A stretch of DNA of 64,000 nucleotides from Kribbella jiaozuonensis (lineage in GTDB: Bacteria; Actinomycetota; Actinomycetes; Propionibacteriales; Kribbellaceae), in the NCBI RefSeq assembly GCF_005233875.1, contig NZ_SZPZ01000001.1:930001-994000 (forward strand), read 5' to 3'. The notes under the pieces are model-generated. The model ran no database searches. It was not told the origin of the DNA and worked only from the letters and a program-made list of their open reading frames with translations. The position numbers and the translations under genes were made by a program. Of the stretch, positions 26,631 to 36,517 are shown piece by piece (the stretch's first letter is position 1; each line of letters opens with the position of its first letter).

Positions 26631-26671
26631 CTCCCGCCCGCATCCGCCCGGAGGGCGGATGCGGGCGGGAG
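26631..26671 (+). promoter_or_regulatory. 19-bp perfect hairpin covering the cdd ribosome site
   Basis: Arms 26631-26649 (CTCCCGCCCGCATCCGCCC) and 26653-26671 are perfectly complementary with a three-base loop (GGA). The 3' arm runs into the cdd Shine-Dalgarno (GGGAGG, 26667-26672), whose ATG is at 26677. So the folded RNA would hide the ribosome site, or act as a terminator between importer and cdd-deoA. No T-run follows, which favours a translational or partial effect. Confidence 0.6.
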
Positions 26672-26676
26672 GTGTG

Positions 26677-27083
26677 ATGGGAGATGCTGAAGCGGTGGAT
26701 GTGGACTGGGAGCGGTTGAGGGCAACTGCTGTTGAAGTCATGGAGCGGGCTTATGCGCCCTATTCCGGGTTCGCGGTCGGGGCTGCGGCGTTGGTGGACG
26801 ACGGGCGGGTGGTTGCCGGGTGCAACGTGGAGAACGCGTCGTACGGGCTCACGCTGTGTGCCGAGTGCGGGCTGGTGTCGGAGTTGCATCGGACCGGCGG
26901 CGGGCGGCTCGTGGCGTTCACCTGTGTGGACCATCATGGGGATCTGCTCACGCCGTGCGGGCGCTGCCGCCAGTTGCTGCACGAGAACGGCGGGCCGGGT
27001 CTGCTGCTGGAGACGCCGACCGGACCGCGCCCGTTGCGTGAGTTGTTGCCCGACGCGTTCGGGCCGGAGGACTTGGAGAACTG

Positions 27084-27084
<1 letters not shown>
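26677..27084 (+). CDS. cdd: Cytidine deaminase
   Basis: A 135-residue zinc enzyme that deaminates cytidine and deoxycytidine to uridine and deoxyuridine in the cytoplasm. Motifs: the substrate-binding YAPYSGFAVGAAAL and NVENASYGLTLCAECG (zinc Cys and catalytic Glu in CAE), and PCGRCRQLL with two more zinc cysteines: the homotetrameric, three-Cys class. ATG 26677 follows GGGAGG. Its stop shares a base with the deoA start (TGATG). Next step after uptake by the importer encoded upstream. Confidence 0.95.
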
Positions 27085-28354
<1,270 letters not shown>

Positions 28355-28358
<4 letters not shown>

Positions 28359-29026
28359 CTCGAGGTCGCGGTGAGGCGGGCTCGCTGTTCCTTCGCGAGT
28401 GCGGTGGCGAGCGCGGTGTCCGGGGTGAGATTGCTGCCCAGGGCACCTACCTCGCGGACGCTGATCTCGACCACCATCGGCCCGACGGCAAGGCTGACCT
28501 CGGCAATCGCGCTGGACTGGTCGGTGCCGCCGTCGTACTCCACCCTGGCGTCGGAGAGCGCGCCGGGGAGGTCGAACGGGTGCTCGTGGGTGTCCTGGTT
28601 CCAGAAGCCCTTCTGGAGGGCCGCTGCCTTGCCGGCCGAGCCGGTCTTGAACAGCTGCAGCGTGAAGCGCTTCTTCTTGTCGGGGCTGAGCCGGGACGCG
28701 CGGTAACCCTCGACGAAGCTGGCGTTCAGCAGGAGGGCGCGGTCCAGCGCGGGGTCAGCCGACCAGGTGTTGAGGAAGCCGGTCGCCGTGAACGGGCCGG
28801 TGGCGTTGGCGCGCGGGTCTGCGACGTAGCCGCGGGGCAGTACGGCGAGGCCGACGAGCGAGCCCTTCGCCTTCTGAGCCGGGCCCGACAGCGAATGCTT
28901 GGCTGCCGGGGACTCTGCGGCGGTTGCCGACGAACCGTCCTCGTTGCCGCAGGCGGTCACAGCCAGCAGCAAGGCGGTTACTACAACGGCAGCGCCTACG
29001 GCTTGACTCCGCGCAGTCCGCGTCAC
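28355..29026 (-). CDS. Putative secreted lipoprotein, unknown function
   Basis: A 223-residue protein with a lipoprotein signal (TALLLAVTAC, Cys about residue 26), then a Ser/Ala-rich linker and a globular domain without a name I recognise (ATGPFTATGFLNTWSADPALDRALLL; FVEGYRASRLSPDKKKRFTLQLFKTGSAGKAAALQKGFW). The pattern of a signed error-like domain of about 170 residues resembles other actinobacterial surface lipoproteins of unknown role. GTG start with GAGAGGGA upstream. Convergent with deoA, so not part of that operon. Confidence 0.7.
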
Positions 29027-29123
29027 GGTCCCTCTCCGTCCAGCAACTCGCCCCCGAGCGCATCCGACAGTTCCGAGCCCGATGCCATCAGAAGTTGGTT
29101 AACTCCAGGCAAACAGTCTTGTT

Positions 29124-29741
29124 TTATTGGGACGTGGACGGCGTGAGAAGCGTCTCGATCCGGCGGCGGGCGGCCTTCGGATGGAGTGGTTCACAGCCGG
29201 CCTCGACGCAGCGGCGGACGACCGCGGGGTCGTCGCGCAGCAGCAGGAGTCCGCGCCGGAGCAGCGTCAACGGGGGTTTGCGGTGCTCGCGGAGGTCGCG
29301 CTGGAAGCGGCGGAAGAACGTCACGAGCCGGTGGTGGTAGACGCAGATCGCCGCGGCGAGCAGGCCACGGTCGCGGAGCGCGCCGACGATCTGGTCGGCG
29401 AAGATGCCCTCAGCAACGATCAGCGCGGAACCCTCGGTGGTGACGGGGCGGTGACCGACGGTGCCGTCGGCGGCGATGTCGTAGATCGGGAGGTCCGCGG
29501 CCCCCGTCGTACACAGCTGCTGGAGCGCCGCGACCGCCCGCTCACCGTCCCAGGACCGTGGGTCGTCCCAATCGACAATCCCGAGCGGCGACCGCGGCAT
29601 CGCCTGGTCGTCCCCGTCCCGGTAGAAGTCGTCCAGCCGCACCACCGGCAACCCCACCTGCTCCGCCAGCCGCGACTTCCCCGCCCCCGAAGGCCCGGCC
29701 AACAACACCACCCGTGAACGCACCGCCCCATTCTCTGCCAC
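29124..29741 (-). CDS. Uridine kinase-like P-loop protein
   Basis: A 205-residue P-loop kinase: VVLLAGPSGAGKSRLAEQVG (Walker A), LDDFYRDGDD (the uridine-kinase-type Asp-Asp-Phe-Tyr), DWDDPRSWD, and a later ALIVAEGIFADQI. The DDFY and DWD.P.SWD elements match the uridine kinase / phosphoribulokinase group, which phosphorylates uridine or cytidine to the monophosphate. Its position next to nucleoside uptake and salvage genes supports a nucleoside role. GTG 29741 follows AGGAA. Catalytic identity not proven; related proteins act on other small molecules. Confidence 0.8.
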   Translation of the reverse strand: MAENGAVRSRVVLLAGPSGAGKSRLAEQVGLPVVRLDDFYRDGDDQAMPRSPLGIVDWDDPRSWDGERAVAALQQLCTTGAADLPIYDIAADGTVGHRPVTTEGSALIVAEGIFADQIVGALRDRGLLAAAICVYHHRLVTFFRRFQRDLREHRKPPLTLLRRGLLLLRDDPAVVRRCVEAGCEPLHPKAARRRIETLLTPSTSQ

Positions 29742-29783
29742 TTCCTGCAGTAACAGCCAACCCCACCCCCCCGATAACCAGAC

Positions 29784-30040
29784 ATGCCGAAGATGAAGCT
29801 GGGCGCCGCGTTCTACGCGCTGATCGCGGTGGGAGCGGTTGGCTCGTCGTGATGGGGCTGGTGGTGGCGGCGTTCGTGCTGGCGCTGCTGACCGACCAGG
29901 ATGGCGTTCCGCCGTTTCCGAACCTGATCGCGGCCTTCATCCCGCCGTGGGTGAAGCGTCTGCAGGAGAAGTACTACGAAGGTGTCGCGGAGGCTCTCAG
30001 TCCAGCAGAGCCTGGTGGAGGGCGTTCGCCGACTGTTTGA
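29784..30040 (+). pseudogene. Small membrane protein gene split by a frameshift (or two coupled mini-ORFs)
   Basis: ATG 29784 opens a frame reading MPKMKLGAAFYALIAVGAVG that stops at TGA 29850. The hydrophobic segment continues without a break in the next frame as GWLVVMGLVVAAFVLALLTD and then a soluble tail (FPNLIAAFIPPWVKRLQEKYYEGVAEAL) to 30040. A single-base shift near 29840 would give one protein of about 85 residues with one long membrane helix. ATG 29852 overlaps the TGA (TGATG), so separate translation by coupling is the alternative. No slippery heptamer is seen. The end overlaps the convergent phosphotransferase gene by 44 bases. Confidence 0.45.
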
Positions 30041-30788
30041 ACCAGGTGTTGGTGCGGTCGGTGAGTTCGGATTCGCCGGTGGTCCAGCGTTCGTGGAACC
30101 AGGGGTGGCCGGATTCGGCGCCGTGGCGGACGTAGGCCATGCACCAGACGTGGTTGTCGGCGGCGGCGTCGACCAGGCGGAGGCGGTCGGCTTCGGTCAG
30201 GCCGTAGGCGTCGGCGAAGCCGCGGAGGCGGGTGAAGGAGCGGCCTCGGCGTACGTCGTGGATGTCCGCGTCGGGCCGCAGCGGCGCCCACAGCCGGACC
30301 GCGGTCGCCACGTCCCACAGCGGTGAACCCGGGCCGGCCAGGTCGAAGTCGATCAGCGCGACCGCGACGCCGTCTCGGAAGACCACATTGTCGAGGTTCG
30401 GATCGTTGTGGCTGATCAGCCCGGTGACATACTCCGGCGGCACCGGCTCGGCCCACCGCAGGCCGACGGGCCGGAAGTCCGCCACCGCCTCGTGGTACGC
30501 CCGCAGCAGCTGCGCCACGCTGTCCAGCGCCTCGTCCGTCATCGACCAGCCCGGGTACGGCGTGGTGACCGTCTCGCCAGGCAGGTACGACAGCACCTCG
30601 CGCCCCTGCGAATCGATCCCGAGCAGCCGCGGCGCGCCCTCGAACCCGACCCGTTCCAGGTGTTCGAGCAGCGCGTGCGTGGCCAGGCTGCTGGGGCGCA
30701 GCGGACGACGGACGGTGTCCCCGACCCGCACGACCAGCCCACGGTTCGCAGTACCGCCGAGCAACTGGGTCTCAACCTCAGCAGGCAT
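29997..30788 (-). CDS. APH-family phosphotransferase
   Basis: A 263-residue kinase-like fold protein. The phosphotransferase signature is clear: Brenner-type loop LISHNDPNLDNVVF (His-x-Asp with downstream Asn) and the metal-binding IDFDLAGPGSPLWD. The N-terminal nucleotide-binding lobe is short (about 75 residues). Family members phosphorylate aminoglycosides, macrolides, choline, homoserine or sugars, so resistance should not be assumed. It starts six bases after the SorC-family regulator stop on the same strand, hence one transcript with it, suggesting a role tied to the neighbouring polyol operon rather than to antibiotics. Confidence 0.82.
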   Translation of the reverse strand: MPAEVETQLLGGTANRGLVVRVGDTVRRPLRPSSLATHALLEHLERVGFEGAPRLLGIDSQGREVLSYLPGETVTTPYPGWSMTDEALDSVAQLLRAYHEAVADFRPVGLRWAEPVPPEYVTGLISHNDPNLDNVVFRDGVAVALIDFDLAGPGSPLWDVATAVRLWAPLRPDADIHDVRRGRSFTRLRGFADAYGLTEADRLRLVDAAADNHVWCMAYVRHGAESGHPWFHERWTTGESELTDRTNTWFKQSANALHQALLD

Positions 30789-30794
30789 CGCGGG

Positions 30795-31742
30795 TCAGTG
30801 TGTCTCGTCCAGCAGGGCCTTCGCCAGGGGTGCGTGGGTAACGATCCCGTTGACCAGCCCGCTGCGTACGGCGGCACGCACCGCGGCGACCTTTGCCAGC
30901 CCGTACGGGATCGCGATCACCTCGTCGATCTTGTCCATCTGCTCGGCGTTGATCGCGATCACCCGATCGGTGACGCGACTCTGCACCGGCGCACCGTCCG
31001 CATCCACGAACACCCCGGAGATATCCGCGACCACCCCGCGCTTTTCCAGCTGCTCACAGGCCTTCTCGTCCATCGCGTCGTACAGCGTCGACTGCCCCGC
31101 CGCCCACGACCCGAGCCCGACCACGGCCTTGCTGACCGAGTCGAAGTGGCTGATCGCCTCCGCCACCTCCGGCTGCTGCCGCAACGCCCTCGCGGTCGCC
31201 GCATCCGGCACGACCAGCGGCGCATAGAACAGGTACGCCGGTCCGCCCGACAACCGCGCCGTGTGCCGCACCAGCTCCACCGAGTTCGCCTCGACATCCG
31301 GCCGGGTCAGCGCGCCCGTCAGCTGGACGACCGGCACCGGCGCGAGGGTCGTCAGTTGCTCGGTCATCGCCGTCACCGCGCGAGCCCAGGCAAGGCCGAG
31401 GACATCCTCTGCGGTGACGATCTCCGACAGGAGATCGGCGGCTGCCTTGCCGAGCTGGGTCCGCAGAGCGGGTTCGTCGACCTCTGGTGTGTCGACCACG
31501 ATGGCTCGCCGCAGCCCGAGCGCCTCCTGCAGCTGAACCGAGAGCTCGAGATCGATGGCTCCCGGGTGGCTGATCTCGATCCGCACCAGCCCACTGCTGC
31601 GCGCCTGGTCCAGCAATCGCGCGACTTTGAACCGGCTGAGCCGGAACTCGTCCGCGATCTCCACCTTCGACCGCCCGTCGACGTAGTACCGCCGCGCGAT
31701 CGACGCGGTCAGCACCAACTGCGCCGGCCCGAAGGTCTCCAT
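30795..31742 (-). CDS. SorC/DeoR-family sugar-responsive transcriptional regulator
   Basis: A 315-residue regulator. N-terminal HTH: ARRYYVDGRSKVEIADEFRLSRFKVARLLDQARSSGLVRIEI; then the SorC sugar-phosphate-binding domain (LGLAWARAVTAMTEQL, VVQLTGAL, FYAPLVVPD, GLGSWAAGQS, VIAIPYGLAKVAAVRAAVRSGLVNGIVTHAPLAKALL). ATG 31742 is chosen over 31760 because GGGGAGG lies just before it. Divergent from the polyol operon, whose promoter region has several TGAGC/GCTCA half-sites that it probably binds. In Klebsiella the D-arabitol regulator DalR is of this family, fitting the gene set here. Cotranscribed with the phosphotransferase downstream. Confidence 0.9.
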   Translation of the reverse strand: METFGPAQLVLTASIARRYYVDGRSKVEIADEFRLSRFKVARLLDQARSSGLVRIEISHPGAIDLELSVQLQEALGLRRAIVVDTPEVDEPALRTQLGKAAADLLSEIVTAEDVLGLAWARAVTAMTEQLTTLAPVPVVQLTGALTRPDVEANSVELVRHTARLSGGPAYLFYAPLVVPDAATARALRQQPEVAEAISHFDSVSKAVVGLGSWAAGQSTLYDAMDEKACEQLEKRGVVADISGVFVDADGAPVQSRVTDRVIAINAEQMDKIDEVIAIPYGLAKVAAVRAAVRSGLVNGIVTHAPLAKALLDETH

Positions 31743-31754
31743 CACAGCCTCCCC

Positions 31755-31857
31755 GCTCATATGAGCACCATCGGACCCAAGTGTTGCACAGACCCTTGAC
31801 AGGTCAAGTCCCTTGCCGGTTCACTCATGCTGTGAGCAGAGGCGTGCTCAAATGAGC
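31755..31857. promoter_or_regulatory. Polyol operon promoter with an array of SorC-type operators
   Basis: Three related sites: GCTCATATGAGC, a perfect 12-bp palindrome (31755-31766) near the regulator start; TGAGCA-N6-TGCTCA (31833-31850); and GCTCA-AA-TGAGC (31846-31857), which covers the ATG of the binding-protein gene. A fourth, different palindrome CTTGAC-AG-GTCAAG (31795-31808) contains TTGACA, which with TTCACT 18 bases on (31820-31825) makes a plausible promoter. Binding at the latter sites would block the start of the operon. Confidence 0.6.
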
Positions 31858-33237
31858 GGACTGAAGGAGCGGCTAGTGCCCGGACGAAGGCTTACGGCGG
31901 TCGGGGTCGCACTTGTTCTCAGTGCGGCCAGCGGCTGTGCCGGCTGGGGTGGTGGCGCCGGTGGTGGCGACAGCGCCGACAGCATCAACGTGCTGATGGT
32001 GAACAACCCGCAGATGGTCGACCTGCAGAAACTCACCGCCGACAACTTCACCAAGCAGACCGGCATCCACGTGAACTTCACCGTGCTCCCGGAGAACGAC
32101 GTCCGGGACAAGATCAGCCAGGAGTTCTCCAGCCAGGCCGGTCAGTACGACGTGGCCTCGGTCAGCAACTTCGAGATCCCGATCTACGCGAAGTCCAAGT
32201 GGATCGCCCCGCTGTCGGACTACATCAGCAAGGACTCGTCCTTCGACCAGGACGACATCCTCAAGCCGATGACCCAGTCGATGACCGCGGACGACGGCAA
32301 GATCTACGGCGAACCGTTCTACGGCGAGTCGTCGTTCCTCATGTACCGCAAGGACATCCTGGCCTCCAAGGGCGTGACGATGCCGGCGAAGCCGACCTGG
32401 CAGGAGGTCGCGGACATCGCGGCCAAGGTCGACAACGCACAGCCCGGCATGCGCGGTATCTGCCTGCGCGGCCAGCCCGGCTGGGGTCAGCTCTTCGCCC
32501 CGCTCACCACGGTCGTGAACACCTTCGGCGGCACCTGGTTCACCCAGGACTGGCAGGCCCAGGTCAACTCACCCGCGTTCACCGAGGCGACCAAGTTCTA
32601 CGTCGACCTCGTCCGCGCGCACGGCGAGGCGGGCGCACCGCAGGCCGGCTTCACCGAGTGCCTGAACAACACCATCCAGAGCAACGTCGCGATGTGGTAC
32701 GACGCGACGTCGGCCGCCGGATCGCTCGAGGCGCCGAACTCGCCGGTGAAGGGCAAGATGGGCTACGCGCCCGCACCGGTCGTGAAGACCGACAGCTCCG
32801 GCTGGCTGTACGCGTGGGCCTGGGGCATCCAGGAAGCCTCGAAGAAGAAGGACAACGCCTGGAAGTTCATCTCCTGGGCCTCCGGCAAGGACTACGAGAA
32901 GCTCGTCGGCGAGAAGGTTGGCTGGTCCAACGTTCCGGCCGGTAAGCGCGCGTCGACGTACGAGATCCCGGACTACGTCAAGGAGGCGTCCGCGTTCGCG
33001 GAGCCGACCAAGTCGGCGATCGAGAACGCCGACCCGAAGAACCCGGGCACCCAGCCGCGGCCGGCGCCGGGGATCCAGTTCATCGACATCCCGGAGTTCC
33101 CGGATCTCGGGACCCAGGTCAGTCAGGACGTGAGCTCGGCGATCGCCGGGCGGATGAGCGTCGACAAAGCCTTGAACCGCGGGCAGGAGCTCGCCGACGA
33201 CGTCGCCGAGCGGTACCGCTCGCGACAGGCGAAGTGA
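31852..33237 (+). CDS. Polyol/sugar ABC importer, substrate-binding lipoprotein
   Basis: A 461-residue family-1 solute-binding lipoprotein. ATG 31852 follows AGAGG by nine bases; the signal ends in LSAASGC, the lipidation Cys. Typical blocks: LTADNFTKQTGIHVNFTVLPENDVRDKI, QYDVASVSNFEIPIYAKSKWIAPLSDYI, YGEPFYGESSFLMYRKDIL and a polyol-type C-terminus with AWKFISWASGKDYEKLVGE. Resembles sorbitol/mannitol binding proteins (SmoE-like). An operator half covers its start codon. First gene of the polyol operon. Confidence 0.92.
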   Translation: MSGLKERLVPGRRLTAVGVALVLSAASGCAGWGGGAGGGDSADSINVLMVNNPQMVDLQKLTADNFTKQTGIHVNFTVLPENDVRDKISQEFSSQAGQYDVASVSNFEIPIYAKSKWIAPLSDYISKDSSFDQDDILKPMTQSMTADDGKIYGEPFYGESSFLMYRKDILASKGVTMPAKPTWQEVADIAAKVDNAQPGMRGICLRGQPGWGQLFAPLTTVVNTFGGTWFTQDWQAQVNSPAFTEATKFYVDLVRAHGEAGAPQAGFTECLNNTIQSNVAMWYDATSAAGSLEAPNSPVKGKMGYAPAPVVKTDSSGWLYAWAWGIQEASKKKDNAWKFISWASGKDYEKLVGEKVGWSNVPAGKRASTYEIPDYVKEASAFAEPTKSAIENADPKNPGTQPRPAPGIQFIDIPEFPDLGTQVSQDVSSAIAGRMSVDKALNRGQELADDVAERYRSRQAK

Positions 33238-33249
33238 GGGGGAGCAGAC

Positions 33250-34206
33250 ATGTCCGTCGATGCCAAGCCTGAAACCGAGACCAAGCCCCGGCGTCACTCG
33301 GCGCCGCCCGAGGGCACCGTGATGCGCAGGGCCGGCGACTGGGCCCGGCGCGGGCCGTTGCTGCCGGCGCTGGTCTTCATGATCATCGTCACCCAGTTGC
33401 CGTTCGTGGTCACGATCATCGTGTCGTTCATGGACTGGAACGCGTACTACCCGGACGAGAAGGGGTTCGCCGGGATCGACAACTTCCGCCGGGTGCTGAC
33501 CGACGCGAACACCCGGCACGCGATCTGGGTGACGATCGTGCTGACCGCGGGCGTCGTCCTGATCAGCCTCGTGCTCGGTCTGCTGATCGCCCTGCTGCTC
33601 GACCGCAAGTTCCGCGGCCGCGGCGCGGTCCGGACGATGATGATCACGCCGTTCCTGGTCGTGCCCGTCGCCGCGGCCCTGCTGTGGAAGCACGCGCTGT
33701 ACAACCCGACGTACGGCTTGTTCAACGGCGTGCTGAAGTGGATCTTCGGTGACAACGCGCCGCAGCCGGACTGGATCAGCAACCAGCCGTTGTGGTCGAT
33801 CATCTTCGCGCTGGTCTGGCAGTGGACGCCGTTCATGATGCTGATCCTGCTCGCCGGACTACAGAGCCGTCCGCTCGACGTGATCGAGGCGGCCGGGATC
33901 GACGGCGCGAACCAGTGGGAGATCTTCCGCTACATGACGCTCCCGCACCTGCGCCAGTACCTCGAGCTGTCCGCGCTGCTCGGCTCGATCTACGTCGTAC
34001 AGAACTTCGACGCGGTCTTCACGATCACGTCCGGCGGTCTCGGTACGGCGAACCTCCCGTACACGATCTACCAGACGTTCTACACCGCCCACGACTACGG
34101 CCGCGCCTCGGCAGCCGGCGTCATCGTCGTGATCGGCACGATCGCGATCGCAACGTTCGCGCTGCGGTCGGTGTCCACGCTGTTCCGAGAGGAGACCGGC
34201 AAATGA
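33250..34206 (+). CDS. Polyol/sugar ABC importer permease (MalF type)
   Basis: A 318-residue inner-membrane permease with six helices and the ATPase-contacting EAA loop: VIEAAGIDGANQWEIFRYMTLPHL. An N-terminal basic segment of about 30 residues precedes the first helix (LLPALVFMIIVTQLPFVVTIIVSF). Pairs with the next permease, whose ATG overlaps its stop by four bases. Starts 12 bases after the binding protein with GGGGAG upstream. No ATPase gene is in the operon, so a shared multiple-sugar ATPase such as MsiK is presumably used. Confidence 0.94.
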   Translation: MSVDAKPETETKPRRHSAPPEGTVMRRAGDWARRGPLLPALVFMIIVTQLPFVVTIIVSFMDWNAYYPDEKGFAGIDNFRRVLTDANTRHAIWVTIVLTAGVVLISLVLGLLIALLLDRKFRGRGAVRTMMITPFLVVPVAAALLWKHALYNPTYGLFNGVLKWIFGDNAPQPDWISNQPLWSIIFALVWQWTPFMMLILLAGLQSRPLDVIEAAGIDGANQWEIFRYMTLPHLRQYLELSALLGSIYVVQNFDAVFTITSGGLGTANLPYTIYQTFYTAHDYGRASAAGVIVVIGTIAIATFALRSVSTLFREETGK

Positions 34207-35048
34207 GCGGCCAGGTGACGATGGTCAAGGGACACTCGCGCCGCGGCGGTGGCTGGGCGCTGAGCGGGCTGGCCTGGATCGTGGGCATCCTGTTCGTGCT
34301 GCCGGTGCTGTGGATGCTGCTGACGTCGTTCCACTCCGAGGAGAACGCGGCGAAGAACCCGCCGGACATCGCGGCGCCGCTGACACTCGACGGCTACCGG
34401 GCGTTCTTCGACACCGGGCCGTGGCCGTCGATCGCGAACTCGCTGACCGCGAGCATCCTGTCCACCGCGCTGGTCATCCTGCTCGCGTTCCCGGCGGCGT
34501 ACGCGCTGTCGATCCGGCCGGTGAAGAAGTGGACCGACGTACTGTTCTTCTTCCTGTCCACGAAGATGCTGCCGGTGGTGGCCGGCCTGCTGCCGATCTA
34601 CCTGTTCGCGCAGTCGGTCGGGTTCCTGGACAACATCTGGCTGCTGATCATCCTGTACACCTCGATGAACCTGCCGATCGCGGTCTGGATGCTGCGCAGC
34701 TTCCTGTCCGAGGTGCCGGTCGAGATCCTCGAGGCGGCCTCGGTCGACGGGGCGTCACTGACCCGCACGCTGCGGTCCGTGGTCGCGCCGGTGGTCACGC
34801 CGGGTATCGCCTCGGCTGCGCTGATCTGCTTCATCTTCAGCTGGAACGAGCTGCTGTTTGCCCGAGTGCTGACCGGCACAGTGGCGCAGACCGCGCCGGT
34901 GTTCTTGACTGGGTTCGTGACCAGTCAAGGATTGTTCCTCGCCAAAGTCTGTGCCGCGTCGATCGTGGTGTCGCTGCCGGTGCTGATCGCCGGGTTCGCC
35001 GCACAGGACAAACTCGTCCAGGGTCTGTCGCTGGGGGCGGTCAAGTGA
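34203..35048 (+). CDS. Polyol/sugar ABC importer permease (MalG type)
   Basis: A 281-residue permease with six predicted helices. The EAA loop is VEILEAASVDGASLTRTLRSVVAPVVTPGI; the preceding block LPVVAGLLPIYLFAQSVGFLDNIWLLIILYTSMNLPIAVWMLRSF is typical of MalG/SmoG-type proteins. ATG 34203 overlaps the previous stop (ATGA) and its own stop overlaps the dehydrogenase GTG (GTGA). With the partner permease and binding protein it should import a five- or six-carbon polyol. Confidence 0.94.
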   Translation: MSGQVTMVKGHSRRGGGWALSGLAWIVGILFVLPVLWMLLTSFHSEENAAKNPPDIAAPLTLDGYRAFFDTGPWPSIANSLTASILSTALVILLAFPAAYALSIRPVKKWTDVLFFFLSTKMLPVVAGLLPIYLFAQSVGFLDNIWLLIILYTSMNLPIAVWMLRSFLSEVPVEILEAASVDGASLTRTLRSVVAPVVTPGIASAALICFIFSWNELLFARVLTGTVAQTAPVFLTGFVTSQGLFLAKVCAASIVVSLPVLIAGFAAQDKLVQGLSLGAVK

Positions 35049-36508
35049 AACTGGCCGCTTCCACTCTCGATGCCCTGGGCAATGAGGTTGGCGTGCCCAC
35101 CTACGACCGTACGGCGGTGACACCCGGGATCGTGCACTTCGGGGTCGGTGGCTTCCACCGCGCTCATCAGGCGATGTATCTGGATCGGCTGATGGGCGAC
35201 GGGAAGGCGCTGGACTGGGGGATCGTCGGCGTCGGGGTGCTGCCGCAGGATCGCCGGATGGCCGACGTGATGTCCGCGCAGGACTGTCTCTACACCTTGG
35301 TCGTCAAGCATCCGGACGGCACGCTGGAGCCTCGGGTGATCGGGTCGATCGTCGACTACCTGTTCGCGCCGGACGATCCGAACGCCGTGCTGGCTCGGAT
35401 GGTCGACCCGGCGACCCGGATCGTGTCCCTGACGATCACCGAGGGCGGGTATCACGTCAACCAGGTGACCGGGGAGCTGGACGCGTCCGATCCCTCGCTC
35501 GCCGCCGATCTGGAGCCGGGCGCGACGCCGGGGAGCGCGTTCGGGTTCATCGTCGAGGCGCTGGCGCGGCGGCGGGCGGCCGGCGTACCGCCGTTCACCG
35601 TGATGTCGTGCGACAACATCCCGGGCAACGGGCACGTGGCGCGGAAGATGCTGTCGTCGTTCGCGCGCTTGAAGGATCCCGAGATCGCCGCGTTCCTCGA
35701 GACCGAGGTGCGGTTCCCGAACTGCATGGTCGACCGGATCACGCCGGTGACGACGGACGCGGACCGCGAGGCGCTGGCGGAGCGGTTCGGGGTCGAGGAC
35801 GGCTGGCCGGTGGTGTGCGAGCCGTTCACGCAGTGGGTGCTCGAGGACGACTTCGGGCTCGGCAGGCCGTCGTACGAGGATGTCGGCGTACAGATCGTCG
35901 AGGACGTCGAGCCTTATGAGCTGATGAAGCTGCGGCTGCTGAACGCGTCGCACCAGGCGCTGTGCTACCTCGGGTATCTGGCCGGTTATCGGTACGCGCA
36001 CGAGGTGTGTCAGGACAAGTTGTTCGTGGACTTCCTGCTCGGCTACATGGACAACGAAGGTACGCCGACGCTGCCGCCGGTGCCGGGGGTCGACCTTGAT
36101 CGATACAAGCACCAGCTGATCGAGCGATTCGCGAACCCGGAGGTGCGGGACACGCTCGCGCGGCTGTGCGCGGAGAGCTCGGACCGGATCCCGAAGTGGT
36201 TGCTGCCGGTCGTGCGCGAGCAGTTGGCCGCCGATCGGGAGATCAAGCGTTCGGTTCTGGTCGTGGCGTCCTGGGCGCGGTACGCCGAGGGCACCGACGA
36301 GCAGGGTGATCCGATCGAGGTCGTGGACCGGCTGCGGGACAAGCTGGTCGAGCGGGCGCAGCACAACACCGACGATCCGCTGGTGTTCGTCTCGGATCCG
36401 GACCTGTTCGGTGATCTCGCGTCCGACGAGCGGTTCGTGACGCAGTACAAGGCCGCGCTGAAGTCGCTGCACGAGATCGGTGCCCGCGCCACGCTCGAAG
36501 CCCTGTAG
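35045..36508 (+). CDS. Long-chain mannitol/arabitol dehydrogenase
   Basis: A 487-residue NAD(P)-dependent polyol dehydrogenase of the polyol-specific long-chain family. N-terminal nucleotide fold: IVHFGVGGFHRAHQAMYLDRL; signature NCMVDRITPVT; catalytic region KLRLLNASHQALCYLG with the Lys and the Asn..His pair. Members oxidise mannitol to fructose or D-arabitol to D-xylulose. With xylulokinase as the next gene, arabitol is the more economical reading: D-xylulose made here would be the kinase substrate. GTG start overlaps the permease stop by four bases. Confidence 0.93.
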   Translation: MKLAASTLDALGNEVGVPTYDRTAVTPGIVHFGVGGFHRAHQAMYLDRLMGDGKALDWGIVGVGVLPQDRRMADVMSAQDCLYTLVVKHPDGTLEPRVIGSIVDYLFAPDDPNAVLARMVDPATRIVSLTITEGGYHVNQVTGELDASDPSLAADLEPGATPGSAFGFIVEALARRRAAGVPPFTVMSCDNIPGNGHVARKMLSSFARLKDPEIAAFLETEVRFPNCMVDRITPVTTDADREALAERFGVEDGWPVVCEPFTQWVLEDDFGLGRPSYEDVGVQIVEDVEPYELMKLRLLNASHQALCYLGYLAGYRYAHEVCQDKLFVDFLLGYMDNEGTPTLPPVPGVDLDRYKHQLIERFANPEVRDTLARLCAESSDRIPKWLLPVVREQLAADREIKRSVLVVASWARYAEGTDEQGDPIEVVDRLRDKLVERAQHNTDDPLVFVSDPDLFGDLASDERFVTQYKAALKSLHEIGARATLEAL

Positions 36509-36517
36509 CGTCGGAGC

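Noticed and set aside
29997..30788. Aminoglycoside resistance gene.
   Set aside because: The APH fold is shared by many small-molecule kinases; this one is cotranscribed with a sugar regulator and has no feature tying it to aminoglycosides.
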